From Epinephelus fuscoguttatus (taxonomy: Eukaryota; Chordata; Actinopteri; Perciformes; Serranidae), in assembly GCF_011397635.1 (NCBI RefSeq), contig NC_064760.1:29504856-29568855 (forward strand): a DNA stretch of 64,000 nt, written 5' to 3'. The notes under the pieces are model-generated. The model saw only the letters and a list, made by a program, of their open reading frames with translations, was not told the DNA's origin and did not search any database. This document shows positions 48,901-63,470 of the stretch, piece after piece. How positions within the stretch are numbered: position 1 is the stretch's first letter; each line of letters opens with the position of its first letter. The translations under genes and the position numbers were made by a program.

Positions 48901-51900
48901 CAAGGTTTTTAACCAGATCACAACCTGAGTCCTTTAATATCGACTAATTCCTGACACCAAATTTGATCACTGAACATTTTGCTTAAATCTGTCCTAGTTT
49001 AAAGGGCTGTCCAACCAAAAATGACAACTGAAACTATACCAATGTGAGCCAGCATTCACACTGATGACCGTTAATGTTGTGTTAACAGTGGTGCCAAGCA
49101 TGCGCTGTGTACTCCTGCTGTGTCAGCAGCTTACGCCCTGTAAATAGATTCTGACTGGCTGTCAGTGTTTGCATCATTCATGAAATCGCTCCAAAAATGA
49201 TCCTGACTTTATCGTTCACCACTGTGGTTGATATGATTGTGGAGCGGACCATCCATTTGAGTTAAATGATTTTTTGAACAATATATTTATAGTTATAATT
49301 ACTGTTAATGTTACACATTAAGAAAACATAGCAAATGGACTCTTTTCCTTTGATAGTTTCCTGTATTATTTTTGTATAATGGTAGCAGGACAGTGTCAAA
49401 ATGTTTTGTTGGCTCTGCAATCCAGCGCAATGGATTGGAAGTGAAACTGACACAACAGCTATGAAGGGTAAAGAGCTAAAATTTATTTTTAAATTAAAGT
49501 GTTTACGTCCATGTCAGATTACCATCATGGATATTGTAGTCCTTTTCATAGATACAGCCCAATGTAAGGGGTCTAAAATGTATTGGAAAAATGAAAATAA
49601 CCTCAACGACTTATTAAACATAATCGGTTGCAAATCTTTTGCAATAAATAATTGTCTGAAGTCTGCAGGTCATTAACATCACCAGGCTCTTGGCATCTTT
49701 TTGGCTACTTTGTTCATACAAAGAATGATGAGAGGATGTCCAAACCTTCGTGCCACAACTATTACAAACAGACATTCCTCTTTCTACTGTATTTCTGTAT
49801 TAAAGGAATAGTAGACCTCACAAATCAATATAAGAAAAGATTCAAGGTATCATTATTACTATTATCATCATTATTCAAGCTGTAATAGATCTTAAGCAAA
49901 CGAATAACGTATGTTGTCACCTCTTCTGTTCCGACTAGTCAGGGAGAAAGGGGAATAGAATGAGATTAGCCATTAGCCGTTCAACACAGGCTCTCTGCAT
50001 GCTGTGGAGGCTCAAGCGCGTTGCAGCGTTAATCTGCCCGGTAATGTTCATAAGCCCAAACGAGGCCAGGACACCCAGGCCTAATGGATTAATCTACACA
50101 GACCTTCTTACACCTAGATTACAAATTCTAATCAAACTAATTTACCCAAATCACTTTCAAACTATGTGCTGATATGACACTTGCAGAACCGGCAGGTTCT
50201 CTTCATTGCCATTTCAGCCTCGGGGCCTTACACACCAAGACCTCAACTTTTGTTGGGATTTGAAAGGGATAGGGGGAAAGAAGCTGAGGCAGAAAGGTGT
50301 GGTTTTACTTACACAGAGTTACTGTATGTTAAAGAACAACTCAATACTGGTGTGAGCAAAACAGGTGTGGCCAATGAGATACTGGTCAACTACAAACAAA
50401 CATGTGTCAAGTCTTAAGTTGAATTAAGTTGAGACGACTCAGTCGTACCTGCAGCTTCCAGTAGAGCTTCAAGTCGAGCCTGTGTCTCTGGATCAACAGT
50501 CCTCAAATCTACTCCATCTGTAGCGCTTGACAAAAGCAACTCTGATGCCGTCTTCATGATGGGGTTATCCAAGTCCTCCTGGTCCAAAATGAATGACTCC
50601 ACCTGGAAGAGTAACAGAGACGAGGGTAACAGAATTATTACTGGCCCTTTAACATTAATTCATATAAAGTCTAGACCTCCACTAGTACTTGTAATATATA
50701 ATAACTCCTAATAAAGTGTGAAAACATTGTAACATACATTATGTTGCTAAATACATCTCTCTCGCTTTTTTAACACAAGTAGAGACAAAAGGAGCACAGG
50801 GATACGAGGGTCAAAGCACAGGAAGTGCTTCGGCCAGGAATTAAAACCTCTACACACAACACGAGAGATACTACTGAGAGTTACATTTTGTTCATCAAAA
50901 TACCCGAACTGAATCCACATCAGAAAACTTAACTAGAACAACAACCAGTGTAGCTACTATGTCAGTTAATGCTTTTGTAAATCAAGTCCCAATTCATATT
51001 TTTTACCTCATAAATTACAGCTATACTCACGTTATTGTAGAGAAGAAAGGGTGCTTTTTTTAAGTGATCACTAATCACTTACTAAATCAATTATTAATGT
51101 TAACAAATACACCAAGCTGACTTGTTTAAATTGAATTAAGTTTATATTTACATTTAGTGATTTTCAGAGAATCTGCTGGTTCAATTCCAGTGTTTTAATT
51201 TTAGAGATGAGACTTTAGCACTGCAAGGCGTTGTGGAAATTACTTGTGACATATTTTGGTACACAGGTGAGATAAATCCCTAAGCTAGCCTCATCTTACA
51301 GCATGAACTAGTATCTCCATAACACTAAGCAATTAAATGAAGCCAATATGCCAACCTTTCAAATAAAATGTAGACTGTACAGAGGCTAAATTAAAACTAC
51401 AGATTAGAGCTCTTGATTTAAAAACACTGTCTTAGAATTTAACTTTGATATGGGAAAAGTATACCTAGTTATACTGACCCCTGTTTACAGTGTTAGTGCG
51501 GAAAAAAAGCAATATATTACATACATCAGAAGTCACAACTAACTCAGCCTACCTAAAAGGTGACATTTTAAAATAATTATAAGGTTTTGAATAAATTACA
51601 AGCATTCACATCATTCAACAGTTTACAAAACAACCTTTGACAATAAGTGAAGCGGTAACGATCCCTGTCTATGGCCATCCATAAGCTGCAGCCGGCTTTT
51701 AGGGCCTGGCCTATAGAGCAAACGTTGGGAGAGTCAGCATTCAGCAATGTGGAGGAATTCAGCTATACGATAGGAACGCCGAGCAAAACAACCCATGGGG
51801 GATGTAGTTCCACGAAGGCCTTTATAATCAACAATGGACATCAGTCTCCACTATTAATGAACTACAGTTCCCAGAGTGGTGGTATCCAGAGAGCTGGAAA

Positions 51901-53809
51901 GGCCTAGAATGGCATCTGCTTAATCCTGGGGCTCAGATTTTAGCTACTGCCCAGAGCAGCGAGCTCTCCACTGGAGTAAAACACCACAACAAACGCTCCC
52001 TTTCAGGCTTCTATAGGAGGCTGGGTGAGTGAGGAAATATGACACGGGGGACACACATTTGCAATTTGATTCAATTAAACTGCCAGAGGTGTTATGGTCA
52101 AACTTGATATTATCTTCCTCTGCTGCTACACAGCTGATGCTCAGACAGAAATGTCCAGGCTACACTGACATTAGTTTCAACTGACATCCTTCCTGTTATG
52201 CCTGCAGTATGTGTCAGACCGATACCCCTTTGGTCAGATATTAGTTAAGTGTAATATAGACAGCTCAACAGGTAATATGCATTGCTCTACCGTGCAAATT
52301 CTCTCCACACCCATACCTCTTTGATGATAGTGTGTCTGACAGTAAAGGCTGCATGACCTCTTAGATGATAATGAATATTACCTTACCATGAAAATGTCAT
52401 TAAGCTGAGACCTTTGATACGTTTGTGCAAATAATATATGTGCCATCTAGCCGTCTGACAAGTCCCATTCCTGTGTCTGCTGCAGTCATATGATATGGTA
52501 AACTCGATTACATGACAATAGTGTGGCTGAGAAGCCCTGATATCTTAAAACTGGCAGCTCACATTGGAGCAGGCACGCAGTAAAAAGGGTTTGGTTATGA
52601 CAAAGTAACCTTTTCATTATTTCTGAGAAAATTCCCCAAGAGGCGGTTTTGTCACGCTGTCATTTAAGCAGGTGATTTTAGGTGACACATGAAATTTGTG
52701 CTATAGCGACAAATATTGTGTATTCTTCTGAGCTGATATAAAGCATGTCTGAAGTATGTTTAGCTGAGGAGGACATGCCATCACACCTGTCCCCGTGTGT
52801 GACTGCCAGCACATGGAAAGTTGGACACCTCTCAAACCTGAACTCTAGCTGCTCTCAATTGTGACAACGCAAATCGAGTTGACACACTGGTAGAGGCTAT
52901 CTGACCGAAAGAGCCGAGGGATGGAAAAAAAAACAGCTGGTTTATTTGTCAACACCAACTGTCGAAAATTCGAGGAGTTCCGCGAGGAAAAGCATTATCT
53001 ATACGTATCGAAAAGTTAGCTCAGGGACGATCGGAGTTCATTTACATGATTTGGAAAAGTGACGTAATTGCACCACAACTACGAAATGGCAGATAGTTAG
53101 CTGGCCGTGTACGTCCGTGGGTTTACGGGCATCTTCCATTTGCCGTGGCTGAAAGCTGTTGGAAGAGCTGCAAACTTGTGATGGGTGTTGCGAGACGACA
53201 GCACCGAGCGAGGCCGTCGTCGCTTCCACCCGAACTAGGCCGTGGTCACAGCCTGCGCTGCATAAATAAAACATTTCAGCCGCTCAGCGTGAACAACTGC
53301 CTGTGTCTCACCAAACATTATCCACATCAAACCCTCCATAAGCATCTGAGCTGGCAAGAGGTGTTATTCGACTAAACTGCTGGGTTATTTTACGTAATTT
53401 CAGCGGCCTGGGAGGGGGTGGTTGCCAACTGCGAGCTAATCGCTAGCTAGCAGCCAGCTCGCGCTAGGAGAGGAATGTTGCTTAGCTCTCTGGTTAGGCT
53501 TAGCTAACTAGCTTAGCTTAGCGTAGCTACCTCTGAAACCTCGTCTTCGTCGCTGCCGGATCCTGGACCCGAGGAGAGGACGGCCGCGGCCGCTAGTTTG
53601 AAATCCAGTCTTTCTGCTGCAGGCCCGCCTGGTTCACCGTACAAGCGTACTTTCTTTCCTCCTACACCAATCCCAATGCCCCCTAGTCCGACTCCTCCTG
53701 GTGTCGCTCCTACCCCCATCCCTGCCACTGGGGAGCGAGGAGTCACCGAGTCAATCTCGTCCTCGAAGCCGTCCGTCAGCATTGCCGTCCCGGCTACTGC
53801 ATCCTGCAT
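21965..53809 (-). CDS. ankhd1: Ankyrin repeat and KH domain-containing protein 1, complete, 39 coding exons
   Basis: Large scaffold (Drosophila Mask) implicated in receptor-kinase, Hippo/YAP and RNA-linked functions. Exons in gene order: 53809-53531, 50602-50449, 41395-41239, 41019-40872, 40673-40526, 40444-40211, 39765-39671, 38816-38661, 37980-37899, 37644-37453, 37337-37228, 36977-36890, 36277-36150, 36039-35896, 35780-35678, 35532-35270, 35107-34820, 34550-34127, 34019-33880, 33765-33654, 33015-32870, 32771-32629, 32127-31914, 31801-31626, 31251-31089, 30998-30903, 30790-30674, 29899-29731, 29623-29427, 29296-28941, 28056-27904, 27674-27525, 26111-24545, 24405-24216, 23887-23771, 23571-23320, 22609-22425, 22337-22170, 22024-21965. 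Total 8064 nt, 2687 residues, all GT-AG, phases consistent. Ankyrin block 1 about 197-705, coiled coil about 760-850, ankyrin block 2 about 1111-1461, basic coil about 1500-1556, KH about 1780-1850, conserved tail APHVGNVHLNHVN. The N-terminus (MLTDG, LDFKLAAA) identifies ankhd1 rather than ankrd17. Confidence 0.95.
24813..24849 (-). repeat. ankhd1: Coding CAG/CAA run (polyglutamine) in ankhd1
   Basis: In exon 33 the gene strand encodes EQQQQQQTQQQQQS at about residue 2265, just after SHRMQPPGPYY. CAG predominates with CAA breaks. The segment lies in the low-complexity Pro/Ser/Gln-rich region and may vary in length between individuals. Confidence 0.8.
26020..28056 (-). other. ankhd1: KH domain of ankhd1 (exons 31-33)
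   Basis: The single KH domain is split over three exons. Exon 31 supplies GQKREEGWKEVVR. Exon 32 supplies the core with SVVSRIMGRGGCNITAIQ and its GxxG loop (GRGG) followed by GAHIDVDKQ. Exon 33 starts with GGTESTRYAVQLINALI. The GxxG loop is intact, so single-stranded nucleic-acid binding is plausible. The two intervening introns (26112-27524 and 27675-27903) hold no recognised genes. Confidence 0.92.
28873..28898. repeat. CA microsatellite in an ankhd1 intron
   Basis: CA run of 13 units about 40 bases downstream (in gene direction) of the exon 30 donor at 28941. Confidence 0.95.
29066..29110 (-). repeat. ankhd1: Coding serine run (TCC-type repeat) in ankhd1
   Basis: GAG/GGA-rich DNA on the plus strand encodes 14 or more consecutive serines in exon 30, within SSASSSSSS. 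Human ANKHD1 has a shorter serine patch after the shared SQELN motif, so this run looks expanded in the fish gene. Confidence 0.8.
30903..33765 (-). other. ankhd1: Second ankyrin-repeat block of ankhd1 (exons 20-26)
   Basis: Seven exons encode about ten ankyrin repeats, each with a TPL or TAL turn and a GH(x)nVVxLLL helix pair. Landmarks are TESNHDTALTLACAGGHEEL, GFTPLILAATAGHVGVVE, GISPLMLAAMNGHVPAVK, NRNTALTLACFQGRAEVV, GNTPLWLAANGGHFDVVQ and KITPLMAAFRK. No internal stop or frameshift was seen. Confidence 0.92.
34620..34760. repeat. Retroelement-tail-like fragment with short tandem repeats
   Basis: TTGAATTTCCCCTCAGGGGG followed by ATTAATAAAGTGAATA resembles the 3' tail of a common fish retroelement. 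The ATAAAGTGAATA and CTTAAA units then repeat. It lies in the intron between ankhd1 exons 17 and 18. Confidence 0.45.
39254..39370 (+). other. Unexplained exon-like open block opposite ankhd1
   Basis: After a pyrimidine tract and TTAG, a plus-strand frame of 38 codons begins VHKYMTVYCAESSVKVLP and ends YCRRADFDDP with a TAA stop at 39368-39370. G or C is frequent at third codon positions, unlike the AT-rich intron around it. It has no ATG before codon 5. It may be a relic of a retrocopy or of a nested terminal exon. No family was recognised. Confidence 0.3.
39854..40166. mobile_element. Short inverted-repeat transposon (AAAGGTCCAGTGTG type) in an ankhd1 intron
   Basis: Left end AAAGGTCCAGTGTGTAGGAT and right end AATCCTACACACTGGACATT are inverted repeats of about 20 bases bounding 313 bp. 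The ends match a family that is very frequent in percomorph genomes as I recall it. The flanking TTAA on the left and TTGA on the right hint at a TTAA target. It lies between ankhd1 exons 7 and 6. Confidence 0.75.
43795..44130. mobile_element. Degenerate short DNA transposon copy
   Basis: The words CGCTGTGTCCGACGCCTGCT, GTCTGGCACCTGGTCCCTAC, CTCACCAGGGTGCTGTGAGG and GAGGGAGAGAGTCTCTGCAG occur in the order of a common percomorph short element as I recall it. The copy is diverged and its ends are unclear. Confidence 0.45.
44330..44645. mobile_element. hAT-like short element with ATATCG motifs
   Basis: Internal text GGCGGCATTACAGTGAAGTG, ACCAGACTGTTCTAGCTGC and CTTTACGCACTAATGTCCAC, followed by repeated CAATATCG and AAATATCG motifs, fits a widespread teleost hAT-derived short element. 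Both ends are eroded. Confidence 0.55.
45820..46728. mobile_element. hAT-type transposon relic, 909 bp, with broken BED-finger-like coding
   Basis: The ends AGGGCTGCACAATTAATC and, inverted, AGGGCTACTATGAAC are hAT-type. Flanking 8-mers AATGTGCT and AACGTGCA match at six of eight positions, as expected of an old 8-bp target duplication. In the plus strand one frame has CKEC followed by a hydrophobic stretch, and a shifted frame continues with LLSHLRKKN. Together they have the CxxC...HxxxH-like layout of a BED zinc finger of hAT transposases. The frames are interrupted, so it is inactive. Confidence 0.6.
46888..47644. mobile_element. Second hAT-type relic, 757 bp
   Basis: Left end AGGGCTGGGCAATAAGTC and right end, inverted, GGGCTGCTAGTTTGTGGC, with the internal AATCATAATCACAATTATTT typical of hAT 3' ends. 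The left and right ends look like different subfamilies, so this may be two merged copies. It lies 160 bp from the preceding relic. Confidence 0.5.
48098..48314. mobile_element. Teleost dispersed element with ATTAGGTACACC motif
   Basis: ACACTCAGTGACCATTTTAT then TAGGTACACCTGTACAAT is the well-known start of a frequent fish element. The other end, TTGAGGTGTTTCTAATATTC, contains an inverted relative of the start. Confidence 0.65.
51861..51878 (+). promoter_or_regulatory. ZNF143/Staf-like motif in ankhd1 intron 1
   Basis: ACTACAGTTCCCAGAGTG is close to the Staf/ZNF143 consensus (ACTACAATTCCCAGCATG). It sits in the 2.9-kb first intron, in a GC-richer patch (about 51,660-51,910) that contains a second, inverted TGTAGTTCCAC string. 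It could mark an internal promoter or insulator, or a repeat. Confidence 0.35.
53531..53809 (-). CDS. ankhd1: ankhd1 coding exon 1 and its start
   Basis: The first ATG in frame (53809) gives MQDAVAGTAMLTDG. The ATG nine codons later (53782) gives MLTDG, the start used in human ANKHD1. Either may serve. The exon encodes the Gly-rich ankhd1-specific head, KKVRLYGEPGG, LDFKLAAAAVL and the acidic SDEDEVSE ending at a GTAGCT donor. No upstream in-frame ATG occurs before a stop. Confidence 0.9.
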
Positions 53810-54100
53810 ACTTATGTTCACGATACGTGTGTTCACGAGCTAGTTGTTGACTTAAACGTCCGTCCAGGCTGTTTCTTTTAGGATATTTGCGTGATTTTAC
53901 TTCAGGGAATCCAAAAACTCTCCCGAAGCGAGGGTTGAGGAGGATCTCTTTCCCCCAGCCATTAACTTTCTAACAACCTAACCCGATACGCACTGTTTCT
54001 CAGAAAGACCGCCTCTGTAGGAAATCCTGATAATGCTATTGGCTTAGCAGGAAAAAGCTCTCTTTCCAATTGGACGAGGTTAACGTTTGTCAAACATGAG
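53810..54100 (-). promoter_or_regulatory. ankhd1 5' leader and promoter region
   Basis: The sequence upstream of the start is GC-richer than its surroundings. CCAAT boxes in gene orientation occur as ATTGG on the plus strand at 54038-54042 and within the palindrome CCAATTGG at 54066-54073. No TATA box was seen. The transcription start cannot be fixed from sequence alone. Confidence 0.4.
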
Positions 54101-54109
54101 ACCGCAACG

Positions 54110-56560
54110 TCATGTTAGGTTTACCAATATCACGAGGCTGTAGAACGAACGTCAAGACATGACATGGTAGGCCAACTTAACTGGTAGCTAGCTTTACTAG
54201 TTCATGTAAACTCTTATTGGGAAATCACTTATGTGGAAGGGCCACAGTGACAGTAAGCCGGTACCTGTTGTAAATTTTAATGACTCATTTTATGTAATTT
54301 TAAACGGCAATGAATAGGAATATATAGCTGAACTTCACAAGTTACATATGCTGTAAATTATGTCTTTAATTTGTTAGTGATGATTAATAAGGTTGGAATT
54401 AGAAAAAAATAAAGAGGACATTTTAAGGGTCAATAATATGACACAAAACATACATCCACACATAGAAAAACAAGGAAAAAAAACAATATCCACCTTGTAT
54501 TATAATCACATTTGTTATTTAAAATGAGCCTCTTAAATATGTACATAGATGTTTTGCTGCAAATGAGTATATTGTATATATGATATACTTTAAGTTATTG
54601 TGTATACTTAGGCGACTTACATAATGGAGACAAAAACACACATTGGTTTCACCAGTGACCTCAGCCACAGAAATCAAGAACTTCATTTCCAAAACACTGA
54701 GGCATTCACATTTCTCTTGAATGGCCTTCTGGTGTAATAAAAAATATTTTCAAGTACTCACAAATGTGGAAGTCTTTACCTGGACCCCAGTGAATGTTTG
54801 GTTTGAACTTCAGGTTTGGTTTGGCATCTGTCCATCATGAACCATGACAACAGACTGGCCCTGGGTAAAAATTGCCTCACTTAACAAAGTCCCTTGAATG
54901 CCTTTGCTCCATGTTATTGCTTATATTTATTTTTTAGGTAGGGTAAAAATGTCTTTGCTTAAAGAGGTGTAGCTATTTCATTGATGGGACACTTTTTGTT
55001 GAAGTCTTGTTTCCTCCTGAGAAATGAGTGATGCATTAAAAAAAATACAAAGTAAGTGAATTTTGTGAGACTTAAAACAAAAGTTAACACAAAAAGATGT
55101 CCTCTGCTTTTGCAATAAAACTTAGCAATCTGTGACAGTGACACTGTTTGATTATCTTTATAAATGTGTGATCAGCCAAATTCCTAACACTGTGTGTTTC
55201 ATATTTTTACATGTACCAGTATTGGATGATTTATTTGGAACCTTAACTTATGTAATAAGCAGCAATATTGCAGTATAAAAATACCCCATAAGAAAGTTTG
55301 CTCACATAAAAGTTAACATGTATTACTGCACACATATCCAAGAATCAAACATAAATGTACCCTAAAATGTGAAATTAATGATTTATTAATAAGCGTCAAG
55401 CAGTCGTTTTAATGTTGTAGATGGCCCAGGCAGTGGTAAGTCTAACTACACAGTCTTGTGGAGTTTGATATACATGAATGCCTCATTTTTAATGATATAA
55501 TGCAATGTAACTAGTAAGAGTAACATTTCCTACTAAAATTATGTATATTAGGCATATATAATACTCAAGTACCAGTACTTCAAAACTGTGCTTAATTACA
55601 TTGCTTAATATATTCACTTTTAATTTCTTACTTTCTACCTCTGAGATACACAAATTAATACCTGAAGCTCACCATTATTATAGTGTCCTGCCATTGCCCA
55701 CTGAATAGCTTCTCCGAAGCAGGAGGAGGTAGTGCCTTGCTAAAGGGCTCCTCTGTTTCTAAAGAAAGAGAAAGCTCTCCTGCCCAAATCCTTGCAGAGT
55801 GTTCACTGATTTCAACAAATGAGCTATATGTGGCTCACTATTATTACTTTTGGGCTGCCACCACACTAACATTGTGGATTAGCTAGTTGTTAAGTACGTG
55901 AGTGCTGCTTGTTCACTTCTCCTTTCCAAATTTTAAACCGATAATCGCTCAGACATAAATGTCACCAAAACCACCTGCCAAGGCTTGTGGTCTACTCTGG
56001 TTACAATAATGTAGGCTACCTAAATAAGCTTATAGGTTACTCTTTACACATCATCATCGTCTGCATCATTATTATCACTGTCACAAAACTCCAAAATCTA
56101 TGAGATGTCTTAAGTGGGTTTTAGTGTCAAATATTGTTTTTCATAATTTTTGAGTTGACTTTGATGAGCATTAGATCCGTTTGGCCTTGTGAAATGTGGC
56201 CTATGAAGTAGGCTACACATGTTCTACCTTGACAGGGGCTGAGAATCATTACAATTTACTGACCACACAAACAGGGTAACCTGGATTAGAAGGCCAGGAG
56301 ATGCACCCGGTCAGCCAAGGCCTTGGGCGAGAACGTCATCGTTTTAGGGCGTGGACGCAGCCGGGGTTGCCAGATGTGTATAAAAACCTACACTTTCTGT
56401 CCATTTTGTCACAGTACATGAGCTTCAGCAAACTTGGGATAATTAAAAATGGACACGATTCAGAACAAGAAAGATACTCATATTGGTATTTAAGATATTT
56501 GATCACGTTGAATAATGTTTTTATGTTGGCAAAGATTTGTTAAGTGTCTATTATAATGTA
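54110..56560. other. Intergenic DNA between ankhd1 and hnrnph1
   Basis: AT-rich sequence separating two divergent genes. No gene, RNA or clear mobile element was recognised. Confidence 0.55.
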
Positions 56561-57300
56561 TTAGTGGTTGCTGAAAGAGGGATAGTTGAGGAGTTCTGGC
56601 AACCCAGCAGAAGGTTTCAGCTGCATCACGCAGGTCTGGTCATACATACTCCGGCGTGTTGATTCTACGTTTGTTTCAGGTAAATTGATCATTGCTACTA
56701 TCGTTTAATTTACTTTATCTAAAACACAATGTCACGTTTCTGGGCGCTAATAGCATAACATAGCAACCGGTTTGTTCACCATATTAAATTATAATACCGT
56801 TAGTTAGCGTATGCTAACGTCAGAGCTAGCTAACAGTTAACGCTAATAACATGGCGCCGGGTGAGAGGGCCGCTTTTGTTCTTGTGTCTGGGTGCGGTAT
56901 TGAGCGTGCTGAGGGCCACTCACTCCGTCGAAAATGAATGAGGTCCCTAATTATTAATTCATAATTCGGCTTCCGGTAACTTTTAAACGTTAATTCAAAC
57001 GCTTCAATTAGTAGAAACGTTGGCTAATATAAGTAACGTAGCTAACATTGCATATTGTGTCGCTAACGCTAGCTGGGACCGACTGGGTTCGCGCTTTCTA
57101 TGAAGTGCTCGCCTCAGGGGTTTAGGTATGAAGAGCTGGGAATAAGACGGTTGTGTGAATTGCCTTCGATTAATAATTGTAGACAGAAACATTTTTGTGT
57201 AGCAGAGTAAAGACACGACAATGAGTTTTTTGATAAACGTTAGTTTCGTTCCCGGTAGGCACCGTTGAGCGGCCTCAAGATGGCGCTGCCAACTAATTCA
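56560..57300 (+). promoter_or_regulatory. hnrnph1 promoter region with candidate non-coding first exons
   Basis: Several CpG-bearing patches lie upstream of the first coding exon. One candidate leader ends CAG|GTAAAT at 56680. Another could end CCGG|GTGAGA at about 56861. YY1-like strings AACATGGCG (about 56850) and CAAGATGGCG (57276-57285) are typical of housekeeping promoters. Which start is used cannot be told here. The coding exon acceptor is at 57895. Confidence 0.4.
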
Positions 57301-57859
57301 CATATAACAGTTAACATACTCAGGCCCACCATGCAACCCGCTTACAAGACTACTGTCTATAGGGAAAAATTATACCCTTTTACCTTTTAGAAGTTAAATC
57401 TAAATTAAAACGGCGCCCGAAACATTTACTTTTAGCTTTTATTGGAGAAAGAAACAGTTTTTAACCGTTAAAAGTGTTGTTTGGTATGACAAATATACAG
57501 GAAAGAACTAAAATGTCAGTGAATTCCTCAAATGTAGGTGAGTGTTTCCACTTTTGTAATGAAAAGTCGTGTTCGTGGGATTTACTGGCGCATAAATGGG
57601 AGGCACGGTGTACTTATGTGCTTGTGGGGATCTATTTAAAGCAGTGACACAGAGAAAAGTGCTTCCCAAGTGGAACAGTGATGCACCAAAACTGAGGATA
57701 TGAACATTACATCAGAAAAAGGCGCAGAAGCTTGTTTTATAGCGGGATGAATATCATGACAGAGGATTGTATCCACACTGTCCACCTTTACTGACATTGG
57801 TGATGTCTGATTGGGATGCATTATTTATATTGTAGCATGTGCTGATCTTTCACACTTGT

Positions 57860-57895
57860 ATAATATCGTGTTTTTTTTTTTTTTTTTTCCTTAAG
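57860..57895 (+). other. hnrnph1: Long pyrimidine tract before hnrnph1 first coding exon
   Basis: An almost pure T run of about 18 bases precedes CCTTAAG and the exon start at 57896. It is a very strong acceptor. Length variation by slippage is likely. Confidence 0.7.
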
Positions 57896-57910
57896 GGATC
57901 GTGACCAGTC

Positions 57911-61802
<3,892 letters not shown>

Positions 61803-62500
61803 ATTTTTTTTTTCCCCCCTTAATTCAATGTGTTTTTTTAACTCAGCATTTTGCTGGAAGGACTGGAAATGCAAGTCTCACCTAGTAAACATAGGGTAGG
61901 GTCAGGTGAGGTTGTTTTGAAAATACTGAGGGGTAGGGTTTGTATTTTTTTTTTTAAGTGGATGCTCTTCAGAGAAAGTGAGATCACCGGTGTCAGAGAA
62001 GCGCTGTTTGTCTTCCCCATTCCTCACAGGTTTGACACATCACAGAAACCATGCTTTAAATTTTCATTTCCAGGAAGTGTGCTGTTTTTTCTTTTTATGT
62101 TTGTGTTACCGTTCTCCACAAACCTGGCTGTTCCCCAAAGTTAACTAATCCTGTGCTGGTGGCGTTAACATTACTTTCAATGTCTGAGTGCATGAACAAA
62201 GAAGAAAATTCAGAATATGTTTGGTATCTTCTGATGTTTAGACCTTGTTTCACCTTCTACATAGTGTAAAGCCTTTTTATTTCCACTTAAAATGTTGATC
62301 TGAATTTGAGACTTTACATGGTCAGAGCATGTTTTTTGTTTTCCTCAGTGTGACTGACAGTTCTGCGTTTTTTGTTTTCTGGATGAGGGCTATGTCAAGG
62401 GCAAGTGAATTTCAAATCTGCTGACATGAAGGTTTCTACTGCTTCAAATGCTATTTGTATTTCCTGTGCACAAAGTGAATAAAAACTAGTCTGGAATATC
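61803..62500 (+). other. hnrnph1: hnrnph1 3' untranslated region
   Basis: Non-coding sequence after the stop codon, with a T-rich start and a polyadenylation hexamer AATAAA at 62478-62483. Confidence 0.65.
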
Positions 62501-63014
62501 TAAATTGAAACAAGCATTGCAAAAAAGGAGGTTTTATTCATTTATCAAATATCTAGATAAAAAACTTTTGGTCACCATTCCCAAATTAATTAAGAAAATG
62601 GCTTTGTAGCAGTTGACACAATCCGCAAAACCCTGTCGTAATAATACATTCTAAAATAGTTAGATTTGTTAACATTCTACAGTCATTTACACAATAATTT
62701 TGCATGTGTCCAGCAGTGGGGCTGTAGCTGTGAAAATTATTACAGAGTAGATGTATGACAAGTTGGAATAATATCAAAGTGAAGTACAATGAATAGTTCA
62801 TACTAAAGATCACACAAGTGACCCTCAGAAACCAACAGGAACCTTGATGGATCTCAACATAATCTACATCCACGGTTTGAATTAGAAAAGTTACACACTA
62901 AAAATGGTCAGTTTATGATGCCAAATTGTAAAACTGATGTTATTCCAGCCCAAAGAAACACTGATCACATAAATATTCTAAACTACTTCAACCTCCAGGC
63001 TACCTTGAGTATCT
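62501..63014. other. Intergenic DNA downstream of hnrnph1
   Basis: AT-rich. An AATAAA on the minus strand (TTTATT at 62533-62538) may end a gene arriving from the right. The minus-strand open frame at about 62,586-62,873 has no recognised family. Confidence 0.45.
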
Positions 63015-63017
63015 TCA

Positions 63018-63470
63018 AAGAGACAGTTCACCCCAAAATCAAAAATACAAATTCTTTTCCTCTCACCTGTAGTTCTATTTATCAATCTTGTTGCTGAGTG
63101 TTTGAGATATCAGCTGTAGACAAGGCTGCCTTCTCTGGGATTATAATGGAACTAGATGACACTAGGCTTGTGGTGCTCAAAGCACTAACAAATATATTTG
63201 AAGACTCAATGTCTCTTTCCAGAAATCACGACTCGGTTACTCATGATAATCCACAGGCCTTGCTAGCAGTTTCATGTAGGAACTATTTTCTTTCTGTCAA
63301 ACTACACCCACCACATAAGGAGGTGGGCATCTTAGTTTGACTCAGCAAGCTAACATTACAGCTCAGCCAAGGAGGATGCTTTTCGTCCATGAGGAAATGC
63401 AAGACATTAAAGAATTAGTGTCAATGAAGGCCAACTGTTGTCACCTGATGTCACCTGTGTGTCAACCATT
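63018..63470. mobile_element. Teleost dispersed short element (AGTTCACCCCAAAATC type)
   Basis: GACAGTTCACCCCAAAATCA, CTCACCTGTAGTTCTATTTA, TTGAGATATCAGCTGTAGAC and TAGATGACACTAGGCTTGTG follow each other in the usual order of a frequent percomorph short transposon family. The right edge is not defined. Confidence 0.6.

Larger units (their letters stand above)
41396..50448 (-). other. ankhd1: ankhd1 intron 2, about 9 kb, rich in transposon remains
   Basis: The longest intron of the gene. The recognised contents are separate short transposon copies listed under their own positions (43,800; 44,330; 45,820; 46,888; 48,098). The rest, for example 41,500-43,800 and 48,320-50,448, shows no gene or clear element. 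Short open frames here have no protein-family resemblance apart from the BED-like remnant. Confidence 0.7.

Noticed and set aside
21965-53809. Naming the ankyrin/KH gene ankrd17
   Set aside because: Internal parts resemble both paralogues, but the head (MLTDG, VRLYGE, LDFKLAAA) and the tail (PGTWAPH, NVHLNHVN) fit ankhd1.
62586-62873. 95-codon minus-strand frame after hnrnph1
   Set aside because: Composition like translated AT-rich DNA, no motif, and next to a possible polyadenylation signal.
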